32,493 nucleotides of DNA from NCBI GenBank assembly GCA_944390935.1, contig CALXRU010000020.1:1-32493 (forward strand). The letters run 5' to 3'. Below are positions 1 to 7,748 of the stretch, in pieces. This DNA is from Acidaminococcaceae bacterium (GTDB lineage Bacteria; Bacillota; Negativicutes; Acidaminococcales; Acidaminococcaceae). The notes under the pieces are model-generated. The model searched no databases and was not told the DNA's origin. It saw nothing but the letters and a program-made list of their open reading frames with translations. The position numbers and the translations under genes are program-made. Every line of letters begins with the position of its first letter. Within the stretch, counting starts at the first letter, position 1.

Positions 1-369
1 GCTAAAGGCTACATCCAGAAAGAAATTCAGGATTCCGCTTACAAATGGCAGATGGACGTTGAAAAAGGCAACCGTATTATCGTTGGCGTTAACAAATTCC
101 AGCAGGAAGAAGAACCCCCGAAAAACCTGCTCCGCGTAGACGGTTCCGTAGGCAAACTGCAGGCTGAAAAAATCGCTGCATTGAAAGCTCGTCGTGACCA
201 GGCTAAAGTTGACGAAACCCTGGCTGCTCTTAAAGCAGGCTGCGCTGATGAAAGCGTTAACCTGATGCCTTTGATCCTCGACGCTGTTAAAGCTTATGCA
301 ACCGAAGGCGAAATCTGCGGCGTAATGAGAGAAGTATTCGGCGAATACCAGGCTCATACCCAGCTGTAA
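1..369 (+). CDS. mcmA1: Methylmalonyl-CoA mutase large (catalytic) subunit, C-terminal end only
   Basis: The frame is open from the first base and closes with TAA at 367-369, giving the last 122 residues; the start lies outside the window. The visible part has the helical C-terminal segment of the mutase substrate-binding subunit, including the LLRVDGSVGKLQAEKI-type stretch and the closing segment with GEICGVMREVFGEYQAH. The enzyme interconverts succinyl-CoA and methylmalonyl-CoA by a B12 radical mechanism. No B12-binding domain follows in this chain; it is a separate gene 37 bases downstream, as in the split (archaeal-type) mutases. That neighbour and the following meaB and epimerase genes make the assignment firm. 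The methylmalonyl-CoA decarboxylase genes downstream suggest it runs from succinyl-CoA toward methylmalonyl-CoA. Confidence 0.9.
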   Translation, partial: AKGYIQKEIQDSAYKWQMDVEKGNRIIVGVNKFQQEEEPPKNLLRVDGSVGKLQAEKIAALKARRDQAKVDETLAALKAGCADESVNLMPLILDAVKAYATEGEICGVMREVFGEYQAHTQL

Positions 370-406
370 TTAACTTAGCCAACAATAATAGGGAGGTAAG
401 TAGATA

Positions 407-796
407 ATGTCTAATATCAGAGTTTTAGTAGCAAAACCGGGTCTTGATGGACATGACCGCGGTGCTAAAGTTGTAGCTCGTGCATTGCGCGACGCTGGTT
501 TTGAAGTAATTTATACCGGTATCCGTCTGACCCCGGAACAGATCGCTGAAGCTGCTCTGCAGGACGACGTAAAAGTTGTTGCTCTGAGCCTGCTCTCCGG
601 CGCTCACAATACCCTTTTCCCGAAAGTTGTAGAACTTTTGAAAGAAAAAGGCCTGAACGATGTTCTGGTTATCGGCGGCGGCGTAATTCCTGACGCTGAC
701 ATCCCGGGCCTGAAAGCTGCTGGCATTGCCGAAGTATTCACTCCGGGCACCCCGACCAGCGCTATCGTTGACTTCATCAACGCAAACGTAAAATAA
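407..796 (+). CDS. mcmA2: Methylmalonyl-CoA mutase small subunit (B12-binding)
   Basis: This is a 129-residue stand-alone cobalamin-binding domain. The DxHxxG motif is present as D14-G-H16-D-R-G19, with H16 the expected lower axial cobalt ligand. The other B12 signatures follow in order: an S-x-L-type stretch at residues 61-67 (SLLSGAH) and the glycine-rich GGG at 90-92. The fold is Rossmann-like and cytoplasmic. A strong GGGAGG site lies 5' of the ATG. It pairs with the catalytic subunit whose end is at 1-369 to make the active mutase. Length is normal for the separate small subunit. Confidence 0.93.
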   Translation: MSNIRVLVAKPGLDGHDRGAKVVARALRDAGFEVIYTGIRLTPEQIAEAALQDDVKVVALSLLSGAHNTLFPKVVELLKEKGLNDVLVIGGGVIPDADIPGLKAAGIAEVFTPGTPTSAIVDFINANVK

Positions 797-800
797 TTTA

Positions 801-860
801 GGTCTTAAAAATTTGCAAGGCGGCTCGTCCGCCTTGCAACCATTAAATTTTTATCAGACC
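801..860 (+). other. Long imperfect stem-loop between mutase and meaB
   Basis: Bases 815-823 (GCAAGGCGG) pair with 829-837 across a 5-base loop. The pairing continues outward through 806-814 with 845-853 and 801-805 with 856-860, with small internal loops. There is no clean T-run directly after the stem, so a full terminator is unlikely. A processing, stability or partial-attenuation element inside the operon is the more likely reading. Confidence 0.55.
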
Positions 861-880
861 TCAACAAGGCGGTGTGAAAT

Positions 881-1819
881 TTGAACATTGTTGAAGGCGT
901 ATTAAACCACAACCGTTTAGCACTGGCCAAAGCAATTACGGCCGTTGAAAACGAGTATGACAATGCCGTTGAAATCATGACGGCTTTATATCCCCACACC
1001 GGCAATGCTTATGTCATTGGTATAACCGGACCTCCGGGTGCTGGCAAAAGTACTTTGACCGATAAACTTGCCAAAGAATTCCGCAAACGCGGCAAAACTG
1101 TTGGCATTATAGCAGTTGACCCTACCAGTCCGTTCTCCGGCGGCGCTATCCTTGGCGACCGTATCAGAATGCTGGATCTGTCTTCAGATGAAGGCATTTT
1201 TGTCCGTTCTATGGCTACCCGTGGCAGCCTTGGCGGCTTATCCCAAAAAGCAGGCGATGCAGTTAAACTGATGGACGCATTTGGTTTTGATATCATCATT
1301 ATTGAAACCGTAGGCGTAGGCCAGTCCGAAGTTGACATCGTTAAAACTGCTGATACTACCATGGTTGTTGTAATCCCCGGCATGGGTGATGATATCCAGG
1401 CTATTAAAGCAGGTATACTTGAGATCGGTGACTTGTTCACAATTAACAAAGCAGATCGTGAGGGCACAGACAAGCTCAACATAGAGATTGAAATGATGTT
1501 GGAATTAAATCCCGAACATGTTAGCTGGCGTCCGCCGATCAACCGGACCATTGCCAGCAAGGGTGAAGGTATAGAGGCAGTAGTTGATTCCATCGAGGAT
1601 CATCAGAAATATCTGACCGAAAGCGGCGAAATCGTTAAAATCCGCAAAGCCCGTATTAAAAACGAGGTTACCGCGATGCTTAACGACAAAGTTAACCGCT
1701 ACATTGACAAAAACGTTGTATCTACCGATGAATTTGACGCATTGGTGGAAAAACTGCAGGCACGCGACATTGAGCCGTACTCTGTAGTTAATGACATTGT
1801 TGGTAAAGTTTTGAAATAA
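881..1819 (+). CDS. meaB: Methylmalonyl-CoA mutase-associated GTPase MeaB
   Basis: This is a 312-residue G3E-family P-loop GTPase that loads and protects adenosylcobalamin in methylmalonyl-CoA mutase. Walker A is at residues 50-58 (GPPGAGKST). A magnesium-binding DPTSPFSGGAILGDRIRM stretch follows. The ETVGVGQSE switch region and the NKAD base-specificity motif are intact. The C-terminal segment has the helical dimerisation arm usual in MeaB/ArgK. Start choice: TTG at 881, preceded by an AAGGCGGTG ribosome site about six bases upstream; this gives the usual family length with no in-frame ATG near the N-terminus. It lies between the mutase and epimerase genes, the classic neighbourhood. Confidence 0.93.
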   Translation: MNIVEGVLNHNRLALAKAITAVENEYDNAVEIMTALYPHTGNAYVIGITGPPGAGKSTLTDKLAKEFRKRGKTVGIIAVDPTSPFSGGAILGDRIRMLDLSSDEGIFVRSMATRGSLGGLSQKAGDAVKLMDAFGFDIIIIETVGVGQSEVDIVKTADTTMVVVIPGMGDDIQAIKAGILEIGDLFTINKADREGTDKLNIEIEMMLELNPEHVSWRPPINRTIASKGEGIEAVVDSIEDHQKYLTESGEIVKIRKARIKNEVTAMLNDKVNRYIDKNVVSTDEFDALVEKLQARDIEPYSVVNDIVGKVLK

Positions 1820-1853
1820 AACCACCAAATAATTCTTTAAGGAGGAATTAAAA

Positions 1854-2270
1854 ATGTTCAAAGTAATTTGTGTTGACCATGTAGGTATTGCCTGCAAAGA
1901 TTTGGATGTATCCAAAAAATTCTACACCGAAGTTCTCGGTCTGGAATGCACTGGTGAAGAACCGGTTCCCGAACAGGGCGTAAAAACCGTTTTCATTCCT
2001 TGCGGCGAAACTCTGCTTGAGCTTCTTGTTGATATTACCGAAAACAATGATGGCCCGATCGGCAAATACATTGCTAAAAACGGCCAGGGCATCCAGCACA
2101 TTGCTCTCCGTGTTGACGACATCGAAGCTGCTATCGCCGGCGTACAGGAAAAAGGCGGCATCATGATTGACAAAGCACCTCGCGGCGGTGCAGGCGGAAT
2201 GGACATTGCTTTCGTTCATCCGAAATCTGTTGGCATTTTGCTCGAACTCTGCGCTCCTGCAAAAAAATAA
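1854..2270 (+). CDS. mce: Methylmalonyl-CoA epimerase
   Basis: This is a 138-residue glyoxalase/VOC-fold protein. The opening HVGIACKDLDVSKKFY motif supplies the first metal-ligand histidine. The QHIALRVDDIEAAI segment starts the second repeat and the HPKSVGILLEL segment closes it, matching the known epimerase family. It converts (R)-methylmalonyl-CoA, made by the mutase, to the (S)-isomer taken by the decarboxylase. It therefore bridges the genes on either side. ATG at 1854 has a strong AAGGAGGA site. Length is standard (about 130-145 residues). Confidence 0.93.
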   Translation: MFKVICVDHVGIACKDLDVSKKFYTEVLGLECTGEEPVPEQGVKTVFIPCGETLLELLVDITENNDGPIGKYIAKNGQGIQHIALRVDDIEAAIAGVQEKGGIMIDKAPRGGAGGMDIAFVHPKSVGILLELCAPAKK

Positions 2271-2400
2271 TTTCTGCCTAAACAGAAATTAAGCTGCTTG
2301 TGCAGCAATTAAAAATCAGATACATAACAGACGGGCGCCTGATACTACGCCCGCCTGCATGTATAAATAAGTTCTCCCCAATTATATGGAGGTGTAAGAT
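2271..2400 (+). other. Spacer between epimerase and mmdA with three small hairpins
   Basis: Three short stems are visible: 2271-2276 with 2283-2288, 2293-2297 with 2302-2306 (GCTGC/GCAGC), and 2332-2337 with 2348-2353 (CGGGCG/CGCCCG). None is followed by a T-run. A poor promoter-like pair (CTGATA, 18 bases, TATAAA at 2362-2367) could give mmd its own start, but it is weak. The mmdA ribosome site GGAGGTG is at the end of the spacer. Confidence 0.4.
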
Positions 2401-3927
2401 TTGTCTACTCAAGAAAGAATTGAGAAAATGCTCAAACTCTCCGAACACATTATCGCAGCTGGCGGCGAAAAGAAAGTAGCTAAACAGCATGAAAGCGGTA
2501 AACTGACTGCTCGTGAGAGAATCGCATTATTACTTGACGAAGGTAGCTTCGTTGAATTGGATCGTTTCGTAAGCCATCGTTGCACCAACTTCGGCCAGGA
2601 CAAAAAAGAACTCCCGGGCGAAGGTGTAACCACCGGTTACGGCACTGTTGACGGCCGTCTGGTTTATGTATTCGCTCAGGACTTCACCGTTGAAGGCGGC
2701 TCCCTCGGCGAAATGCATGCTAACAAAATCGTTAAAGTACAGCGCCTCGCTCTCAAAATGGGTGCTCCGTGCGTTGGCCTGAACGATTCCGGCGGTGCTC
2801 GTATCCAGGAAGCAGTTGACGCTCTGGGCGGTTACGGCAAGATCTTCTTCGAAAACACCTGTGCATCCGGTGTTGTTCCTCAGATCTCCGCAATCATGGG
2901 TCCTTCCGCAGGCGGCGCTGTTTACAGCCCGGCTCTGACCGACTTCATCTACATGGTAAAGAACACTTCCAAAATGTTCATTACCGGCCCGGCAGTTGTT
3001 AAATCCGTTACCGGCGAAGAAGTTACCCAGGAAGAACTCGGTGGCGCTATGACCCACAACCAGACTTCCGGTGTAGCTCACTTTGCTGCTGAAAACGACG
3101 AAGACTGCATCAAACAAATCCGTTATCTGTTAAGCTTCCTCCCGTCCAACAACATGGAAGGCGCTCCGATTATTGAAACCGGCGACTCCCCGACCCGTAC
3201 GGACGAAGCTCTGAACACTTTGATTCCTGATAACTCCAACCATCCTTATGATATGAAAGATGTTATCAGAAGCATAGTTGATAACGGCGAATTCTATGAA
3301 AACCAGCAATACTACGCTCAGAACATCATTACCTGCTTCGCTCGTATGGATGGCCAGACCGTAGGTATTATTGCTAACCAGCCGAAAGTTATGGCAGGTT
3401 GCCTTGACATCAATGCATCTGACAAATCTTCCCGCTTCATTCGCTTCTGCGACGCTTTCAACATTCCTCTGTTGAACCTGGTTGACGTACCGGGCTTCCT
3501 GCCGGGCACCAACCAAGAATATGGCGGCATCATCCGTCACGGCGCTAAGATGCTCTATGCATACTCTGAAGCAACCGTTCCTAAAATCACTTTGATTACC
3601 CGTAAAGCTTACGGCGGTTCTTACCTCGCAATGTGCTCTCAGGAACTTGGTGCTGACCAGGTTATCGCTTGGCCGACTGCTGAAATCGCAGTTATGGGCC
3701 CTGCTGGTGCAGCTAACATCATCTTCCGTAAAGATCCTGATGTTGAAGCTAAAACTGCTGAATACATTGACAACTTTGCAACCCCGTATCAGGCTGCAAA
3801 ACGTGGCATGGTTGATATCGTAATTCAACCGAAAGATTCCCGCCCGACCATCATCAATGCACTGCAGATGCTGGAATCCAAACGTGAAAGCCGTCCGGCT
3901 AAGAAACACGGTAACATTCCGCTCTAA
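2401..3927 (+). CDS. mmdA: Methylmalonyl-CoA decarboxylase alpha subunit (carboxyltransferase)
   Basis: This is a 508-residue soluble carboxyltransferase with two crotonase-like halves. It moves the carboxyl group from (S)-methylmalonyl-CoA to biotin on MmdC. Visible family motifs are [19 protein letters not shown], the oxyanion-hole [16 protein letters not shown] in the N-half, and [19 protein letters not shown] plus [12 protein letters not shown] in the C-half. Length agrees with Veillonella-type MmdA (about 509). Start is TTG at 2401, spaced correctly after TGGAGGTG. Glutaconyl-CoA decarboxylase and propionyl-CoA carboxylase beta subunits are similar. The mutase/epimerase genes upstream and biotin carrier plus Na+-pump genes downstream favour methylmalonyl-CoA decarboxylase. 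Confidence 0.92.
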   Translation: MSTQERIEKMLKLSEHIIAAGGEKKVAKQHESGKLTARERIALLLDEGSFVELDRFVSHRCTNFGQDKKELPGEGVTTGYGTVDGRLVYVFAQDFTVEGGSLGEMHANKIVKVQRLALKMGAPCVGLNDSGGARIQEAVDALGGYGKIFFENTCASGVVPQISAIMGPSAGGAVYSPALTDFIYMVKNTSKMFITGPAVVKSVTGEEVTQEELGGAMTHNQTSGVAHFAAENDEDCIKQIRYLLSFLPSNNMEGAPIIETGDSPTRTDEALNTLIPDNSNHPYDMKDVIRSIVDNGEFYENQQYYAQNIITCFARMDGQTVGIIANQPKVMAGCLDINASDKSSRFIRFCDAFNIPLLNLVDVPGFLPGTNQEYGGIIRHGAKMLYAYSEATVPKITLITRKAYGGSYLAMCSQELGADQVIAWPTAEIAVMGPAGAANIIFRKDPDVEAKTAEYIDNFATPYQAAKRGMVDIVIQPKDSRPTIINALQMLESKRESRPAKKHGNIPL

Positions 3928-3949
3928 TGCATAGAAAGGGGAAATCGTA

Positions 3950-4249
3950 ATGGGATTTTTTGGATTATTTGGTAGCAGCAAGAAGAAAGAAGCTCCGAAA
4001 GCTGCTCCCGCTCCGGCTCCTGTAGCTGCAGCTCCTGCAGTTCCTGCCGGTACTCCCCCCGAAGTAATTGCAGCTATCAGCGGTGCAATCGGCATGGTTA
4101 TGAACGACGATGAAATGATTGCAGCAATGGCAGCAGCTATCCAGCATGCTGGCGGCGGCGTAGCTGTAGTACGTATCAAAAAACCGAGTACGCTTTGGGC
4201 TCAGACTGGCCGCTTGTCTTTGATGAACAAAAGACAGGAATGCTATTAA
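3950..4249 (+). CDS. mmdD: MmdD/OadG-like decarboxylase subunit lacking the membrane anchor
   Basis: This is a 99-residue protein: a short N-terminus with three lysines (residues 11-13), an Ala/Pro-rich linker (about 15-36), and a C-terminal block (about 37-97) with PPEVIAAISGAI, VRIKKPS and WAQTGRLSLMNKR. The last block resembles the C-terminal domain of the delta/gamma subunits of Na+-pumping decarboxylases, which helps assemble the complex. Those subunits normally begin with one membrane helix; none is present here, since MGFFGLFG is too short. A small helix-only gene at 6080 may supply it. It resembles the Veillonella epsilon subunit in lacking the anchor but is longer. ATG at 3950 follows an AAAGGGGA ribosome site. 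Confidence 0.75.
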   Translation: MGFFGLFGSSKKKEAPKAAPAPAPVAAAPAVPAGTPPEVIAAISGAIGMVMNDDEMIAAMAAAIQHAGGGVAVVRIKKPSTLWAQTGRLSLMNKRQECY

Positions 4250-4263
4250 TTTTTAGTTTTGAC

Positions 4264-4290
4264 TGCGGCAGGTTCTCATTGCCTGCCGCA
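4264..4290 (+). other. Perfect 9-bp stem-loop between mmdD and mmdC
   Basis: TGCGGCAGG (4264-4272) pairs exactly with CCTGCCGCA (4282-4290) across a 9-base loop. A-rich sequence, not a T-run, follows, so it is not a standard terminator on this strand. It lies just after the mmdD stop and before the mmdC ribosome site. A role in mRNA processing or stability is an inference. Confidence 0.55.
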
Positions 4291-4333
4291 CGAAAATAAA
4301 AAATTTTTAAAAATTGAAATGGAGGAATTTCAA

Positions 4334-4753
4334 ATGAGAAAATTCAAAGTTAACGTTAATGGTGTAGCTTACACTGTTGAAGTTGCAGAAGAAGGCGTTG
4401 TAGCAGCTCCGGTTGCAGCAGCTCCGGCTCCTGCAGCAGCTCCCGCTCCGGCTCCGGTAGCAGCTCCTGCTCCGGCTCCCGCAGCAGCTCCGGCTCCCGC
4501 TCCGGCAGCAGCTCCTGCTCCGGCAGCAGTAGCAGCTGGTGACACCCCGCTTACCGCTCCGATGCCTGGTAAAGTAAGCAAAATCGTAGCTAAAGCTGGC
4601 GACGCTGTTAAAAAAGGCGACGTAGTTCTTATGCTCGAAGCTATGAAAATGCAGAACGAAATTGCTGCACCTGTTGACGGCACCGTTAAATCCATCAACG
4701 TAGACGTTAACGAAAACGTAAAACCTGGCCAGATCATGGCAGTTATCGGCTAA
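4334..4753 (+). CDS. mmdC: Methylmalonyl-CoA decarboxylase gamma subunit (biotin carrier)
   Basis: This is a 139-residue biotin carrier that shuttles CO2 between MmdA and the membrane pump MmdB. Residues 1-23 are a beta-strand cap. Residues about 24-69 are an Ala/Pro swinging linker. Residues about 70-139 are the biotinyl domain, with the EAMKM site at 102-106 and K105 the residue to be biotinylated. The ATG at 4334 is chosen because GGAGGA sits at 4321-4326, eight bases upstream. A longer in-frame reading from 4259 would run through a hairpin and lacks a ribosome site. The linker is encoded by an imperfect GC-rich repeat at about 4399-4540. Confidence 0.95.
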   Translation: MRKFKVNVNGVAYTVEVAEEGVVAAPVAAAPAPAAAPAPAPVAAPAPAPAAAPAPAPAAAPAPAAVAAGDTPLTAPMPGKVSKIVAKAGDAVKKGDVVLMLEAMKMQNEIAAPVDGTVKSINVDVNENVKPGQIMAVIG

Positions 4754-4776
4754 TTTCCTTCAATTCTTCAAACATA

Positions 4777-4811
4777 ATAGCGTGCCGGCAGTTAGCTACC
4801 GGCACTGCTAT
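4777..4811 (+). other. Stem-loop between mmdC and mmdB
   Basis: ATAGC plus GTGCCGG (4777-4788) pairs with CCGGCAC and GCTAT (4799-4811) with one bulged T, giving about 12 base pairs. No T-run follows. Like the hairpin at 4264-4290, it lies in a gene boundary of the decarboxylase operon. Confidence 0.55.
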
Positions 4812-4855
4812 CAGATGAATTAATAGGAAAGCAATTGAATATTGGAGGTTTAAGA

Positions 4856-6016
4856 ATGGATTCTTTACTCGTACAATACCCTTATCTTGAAGAACTCCTG
4901 AAGGGTATTCTTGGTCTTAGCTATACTCATGTAATTATGTGGCTTATCGGCGGCTTGCTGATTTTCTTGGCCGTTAAATACGACTATGAACCGGCTCTGC
5001 TTCTCCCGATCGGCTTCGGTGCCATTCTGGCAAACATTCCGCATTCTTCTGCAGTATCCACTGAACCGGGTGCTGAAGGCTTCTTGATCACCCTGTACAA
5101 TGCAGGTATCGCAAACGAACTGTTCCCTGTACTTATCTTCATCGCTATCGGCGCAATGTGCGACTTCGCTCCGTTGATTCGCCGTCCGTCCGTAATGCTG
5201 TTCGCAGCAGCTGCACAGTTCGGTATTTTTGCTACCGCTATCGGCGCTACTTTCCTGGGCTTCTCCTTCCCGCATGCTTCCTCTATCGGTATCATCGGCG
5301 CAGCTGACGGCCCGACCACCATTTATGTAGCAAGCCGTTATGCAGTAGAACTGCTTGGACCTCTGTCCGTAGCTGCTTACTGCTACATGTCTTTGGTACC
5401 GGTTATCCAACCGCCTGTTATCAAAGCTGTAACCACTCAGAACGAACGCAAAATCCGTATGGGCTTCGAAAACGAAGAACCTGTATCCGACACCACTAAA
5501 TTCTTGTTCCCGATCATGATCGTTATCGTAGCAGGCGTTGTATCTCCTCTGTCTGTTGCTCTTATCGGTGCTCTTATGTTCGGTAATGTTCTTAAAGAAT
5601 CCGGTGTTGTTGACAACCTGTCCAACTGCGCTCAGAACGAACTGTCCAACCTGGTAACCCTCGTACTTGGTATTACCATCGGCGGCACCATGACTGCTGA
5701 ACGTTTCCTGAACTTCCAGGTACTTCTCATCATGGCTCTCGGCGCTGTTGCATTCGTATTCGATACCGTTGGCGGCGTTCTCTTCGCTAAAATCCTGAAC
5801 ATGTTCAGTGCTAAGAAGATCAACCCGATGATCGGTGCTTGCGGCATTTCCGCATTCCCGATGTCCGGCCGTGTAATCGCTAAAATGGCTTTGAAAGAAG
5901 ACCCGACTAACTTCATCATCCAACATGCTATCGGCGTAAACGTTGCTGGTCAGGTTGCATCCGTAGTAGCAGGTGGTCTGGTTCTTGCTATGATTCCTGC
6001 TCTGGAAAAAATGTAA
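4856..6016 (+). CDS. mmdB: Methylmalonyl-CoA decarboxylase beta subunit (Na+ pump)
   Basis: This is a 386-residue integral membrane protein of the OadB/GcdB/MmdB family. It decarboxylates carboxybiotin and exports Na+. Many hydrophobic segments span the protein. The conserved re-entrant motif is present as IGIIGAADGPTTIY, with D151 matching the essential aspartate of OadB. The C-terminal signature region (MSGR, then NVAGQVAS at about 362-369) is also intact. ATG at 4856 follows GGAGG at 4844-4848; an in-frame TTG at 4835 would put the ribosome site inside the gene. Codon usage is strongly biased, as expected for a main energy-conserving enzyme. Confidence 0.94.
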   Translation: MDSLLVQYPYLEELLKGILGLSYTHVIMWLIGGLLIFLAVKYDYEPALLLPIGFGAILANIPHSSAVSTEPGAEGFLITLYNAGIANELFPVLIFIAIGAMCDFAPLIRRPSVMLFAAAAQFGIFATAIGATFLGFSFPHASSIGIIGAADGPTTIYVASRYAVELLGPLSVAAYCYMSLVPVIQPPVIKAVTTQNERKIRMGFENEEPVSDTTKFLFPIMIVIVAGVVSPLSVALIGALMFGNVLKESGVVDNLSNCAQNELSNLVTLVLGITIGGTMTAERFLNFQVLLIMALGAVAFVFDTVGGVLFAKILNMFSAKKINPMIGACGISAFPMSGRVIAKMALKEDPTNFIIQHAIGVNVAGQVASVVAGGLVLAMIPALEKM

Positions 6017-6079
6017 TCTGTAACTTGTAACTTTACTTATTAGCGTGCTTTCCACTGGAAATTTTTTGGAGGTGTAAAA

Positions 6080-6205
6080 ATGGGAGCAACTGAAAAAGCT
6101 GTTATTATGATGGCTGTAGCTCTGCCGACCATGTTTGTTGTTATTGGACTTTTCGTTGGTTTAACGAAAATGCTCCATAAATCTTTCCCGGCAGAAGAAG
6201 ATTAA
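6080..6205 (+). CDS. 41-residue single-helix membrane microprotein, probable OadG/MmdD anchor
   Basis: The small frame encodes 41 residues: a short polar start (MGATEKA), one hydrophobic helix at about 8-29 (ending VVIGLFVGL), then a basic/acidic tail (TKMLHKSFPAEED). A strong TTGGAGGTG ribosome site lies just upstream, and codon use matches mmdB. Delta/gamma subunits of Na+-pumping decarboxylases begin with one such helix followed by a charged linker. The mmdD-like protein at 3950-4249 lacks that helix, so this protein may be its detached anchor. Small OadG-related membrane proteins are known in this family, which supports the assignment. The exact role is inferred. Confidence 0.8.
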   Translation: MGATEKAVIMMAVALPTMFVVIGLFVGLTKMLHKSFPAEED

Positions 6206-6248
6206 TTTAAAACCTGTGACTGAAGGTTTAATCAGTTATTAACTAATT

Positions 6249-6342
6249 TATAAGCGAAAGCATCGGGTAGGGGAGACCTTACCCGGCGCCGGAGCTTAAA
6301 AAGCCGTCAAGTAAATACTTAACGGCATTATTATGTTTTTAG
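6249..6342 (+). promoter_or_regulatory. Structured leader ahead of the first transporter, with terminator-like hairpin
   Basis: Bases 6251-6255 (TAAGC) can pair with 6294-6298 (GCTTA), closing an 8-by-8 internal loop. Inside is a 9-bp stem (6264-6272 with 6277-6285, one G-U) capped by a GAGA tetraloop. Next comes a hairpin, 6303-6312 with 6317-6326 (GCCGT, mismatch, AAGT; loop AAAT), followed by a T-rich stretch to 6340. The layout resembles an attenuated leader, but it matches no RNA class I recognise. The second hairpin may simply end the mmd transcript. Confidence 0.45.
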
Positions 6343-6380
6343 CTCTATTGGGCTAATTTATGAAGATTGGAGTGACGAAA

Positions 6381-7727
6381 TTGGATATTTCACTTCCTGC
6401 ATTAATGTCCATCCTCGCATTAGTTATTCTTGTAGGTATTTCCTGCGTGAATGAGGATCTTAACGTAGGCTTCCTTGGTATTGCATTCGGCATTATCGTA
6501 GGCGGCATCTTTGGCGGAACTCCTGCAACCAAAATTATGGGAGCTTTCCCGCTGAGCCTGTTTATGATTTTGGTTGGTGTAACCTTCCTTTTTGGTATGG
6601 CACAGACCAACGGCACCATGGAAAAACTCACTGCTTATTCCATCCGTGTCTGCAAAGGTAACACTGCTTTAATTCCTATCATTATCTTTTTACTTTCCGA
6701 CTTCTTGACTACTATCGGACCTGGCAACATCGCAGGCTGCGCTTTGATGGCCCCTGTTGCTATGGCAATCGCAGGCAAAGTTAGAATGCCTGCATTCCTG
6801 ATGACCCTGCTTGTTGTAGGTGCCTGCAACGCGGCTGCATTCTCTCCGTTTGCACCGACCGGCATTATCTCCAACGGCATCATCGCTAAAGTAGCTCCTG
6901 AACTCGGTATCCCGGCTACTGAACTTGACGCTCTTGCGTGGATGGTATACTTCAAATCCACCATTGCTCAAGGCTTCGTAACCGTAGTAGGCTTCCTGGT
7001 AATGGGCGGTGCTAAATGGCTGAAAGAACAGAAAGGCGCTTCTCTTGACATCGACGAACTGGCTCCGAAACCGGAACCGTTCAACGCTGCACAGAGCACC
7101 ACTCTTGCTATCGTAGCTATTCTGGTTCTTTTGGTAGTTGTTCCTGGCCTGCCTGGTATTAAAGGTACCCTGCCGAAAATGCTTACCAACATGCTTTCTA
7201 ACGTTGGTTCGATTTCCTTCGTACTTTCCATCATTCTGATGCTCACCGGTTATGGTGATTCCAAAGCTGCTGTAAAAGTTATGCCTTGGTCCGTTATTAT
7301 GATGGTTTGCGGTGTATCCGTACTTATCGACGTTATGGATAAATCCGGTGGTCTTAACTTCCTTGTACAGATTATGTCTTCTGTTGCAGGCCCGACCACT
7401 ATCTGCTTCTGGGCAGCCTTTGTTCCGGCAGTTCTGTCTGCATACTCCAGCTCCTCTGGCGTAATCATGCCGATGTTCCTGCCGATGACTCCTGGTTTGG
7501 TAGAATTGACCGGTGGCGATGCTATCTCCATCATCTCTGCTATCAACGTAGGTTCCCACCTGGTAGATACTTCTCCGCTTTCCACTCTCGGCGCTTTGTG
7601 CATCGCAGCTGCACCTGAATATGAAGACAAAGGCATCCTGTTCCGTAAACTTTTGATTTGGGGTCTTTCCATGTCCATCGTTTCCGGTATCGTTTGCTTT
7701 GTATTCTTCGGTTTGCTTGGACTGTAA
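6381..7727 (+). CDS. MatC-like dicarboxylate (probable succinate) carrier, copy 1
   Basis: This is a 448-residue polytopic membrane protein of the MatC_N/SLC13-type permease group, with about a dozen hydrophobic segments and two similar halves. GPGNIAGCALMAP and FSPFAPTGIISNG near the middle of the N-half, and SSSSGVIMPMFLPMTPG in the C-half, are the small-residue-rich stretches expected to form the substrate site. Start choice: TTG at 6381, eight bases after GGAG at 6369-6372. It aligns with the MDISLPAL start of copies 2 and 3 and gives the same 448-residue length. The ATG at 6360 has no ribosome site. The substrate is inferred from the neighbouring succinate-to-propionate genes. Confidence 0.8.
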   Translation: MDISLPALMSILALVILVGISCVNEDLNVGFLGIAFGIIVGGIFGGTPATKIMGAFPLSLFMILVGVTFLFGMAQTNGTMEKLTAYSIRVCKGNTALIPIIIFLLSDFLTTIGPGNIAGCALMAPVAMAIAGKVRMPAFLMTLLVVGACNAAAFSPFAPTGIISNGIIAKVAPELGIPATELDALAWMVYFKSTIAQGFVTVVGFLVMGGAKWLKEQKGASLDIDELAPKPEPFNAAQSTTLAIVAILVLLVVVPGLPGIKGTLPKMLTNMLSNVGSISFVLSIILMLTGYGDSKAAVKVMPWSVIMMVCGVSVLIDVMDKSGGLNFLVQIMSSVAGPTTICFWAAFVPAVLSAYSSSSGVIMPMFLPMTPGLVELTGGDAISIISAINVGSHLVDTSPLSTLGALCIAAAPEYEDKGILFRKLLIWGLSMSIVSGIVCFVFFGLLGL

Positions 7728-7748
7728 GAAGTATAAGAATAATCTAAC

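Noticed and set aside
2298..2325. Promoter before mmdA (TTGTGC and TACATA)
   Set aside because: The -10 matches poorly, and the -35 is inside a hairpin; an operon read-through is simpler.
3130..4179. 349-codon minus-strand frame across mmdA and mmdD
   Set aside because: It runs across two well-supported plus-strand genes and their spacer, and the N-terminal part merely mirrors the Ala/Pro-rich linker.
4259..4333. N-terminal extension of mmdC
   Set aside because: It would translate through the 4264-4290 hairpin, start without a ribosome site, and place the GGAGGA site inside the gene.
4865..6055. 396-codon open frame on the minus strand opposite mmdB
   Set aside because: Its composition is unlike a protein fold (rich in His, Ser, Arg and Tyr, without hydrophobic cores), and the plus-strand MmdB reading has clear family motifs.
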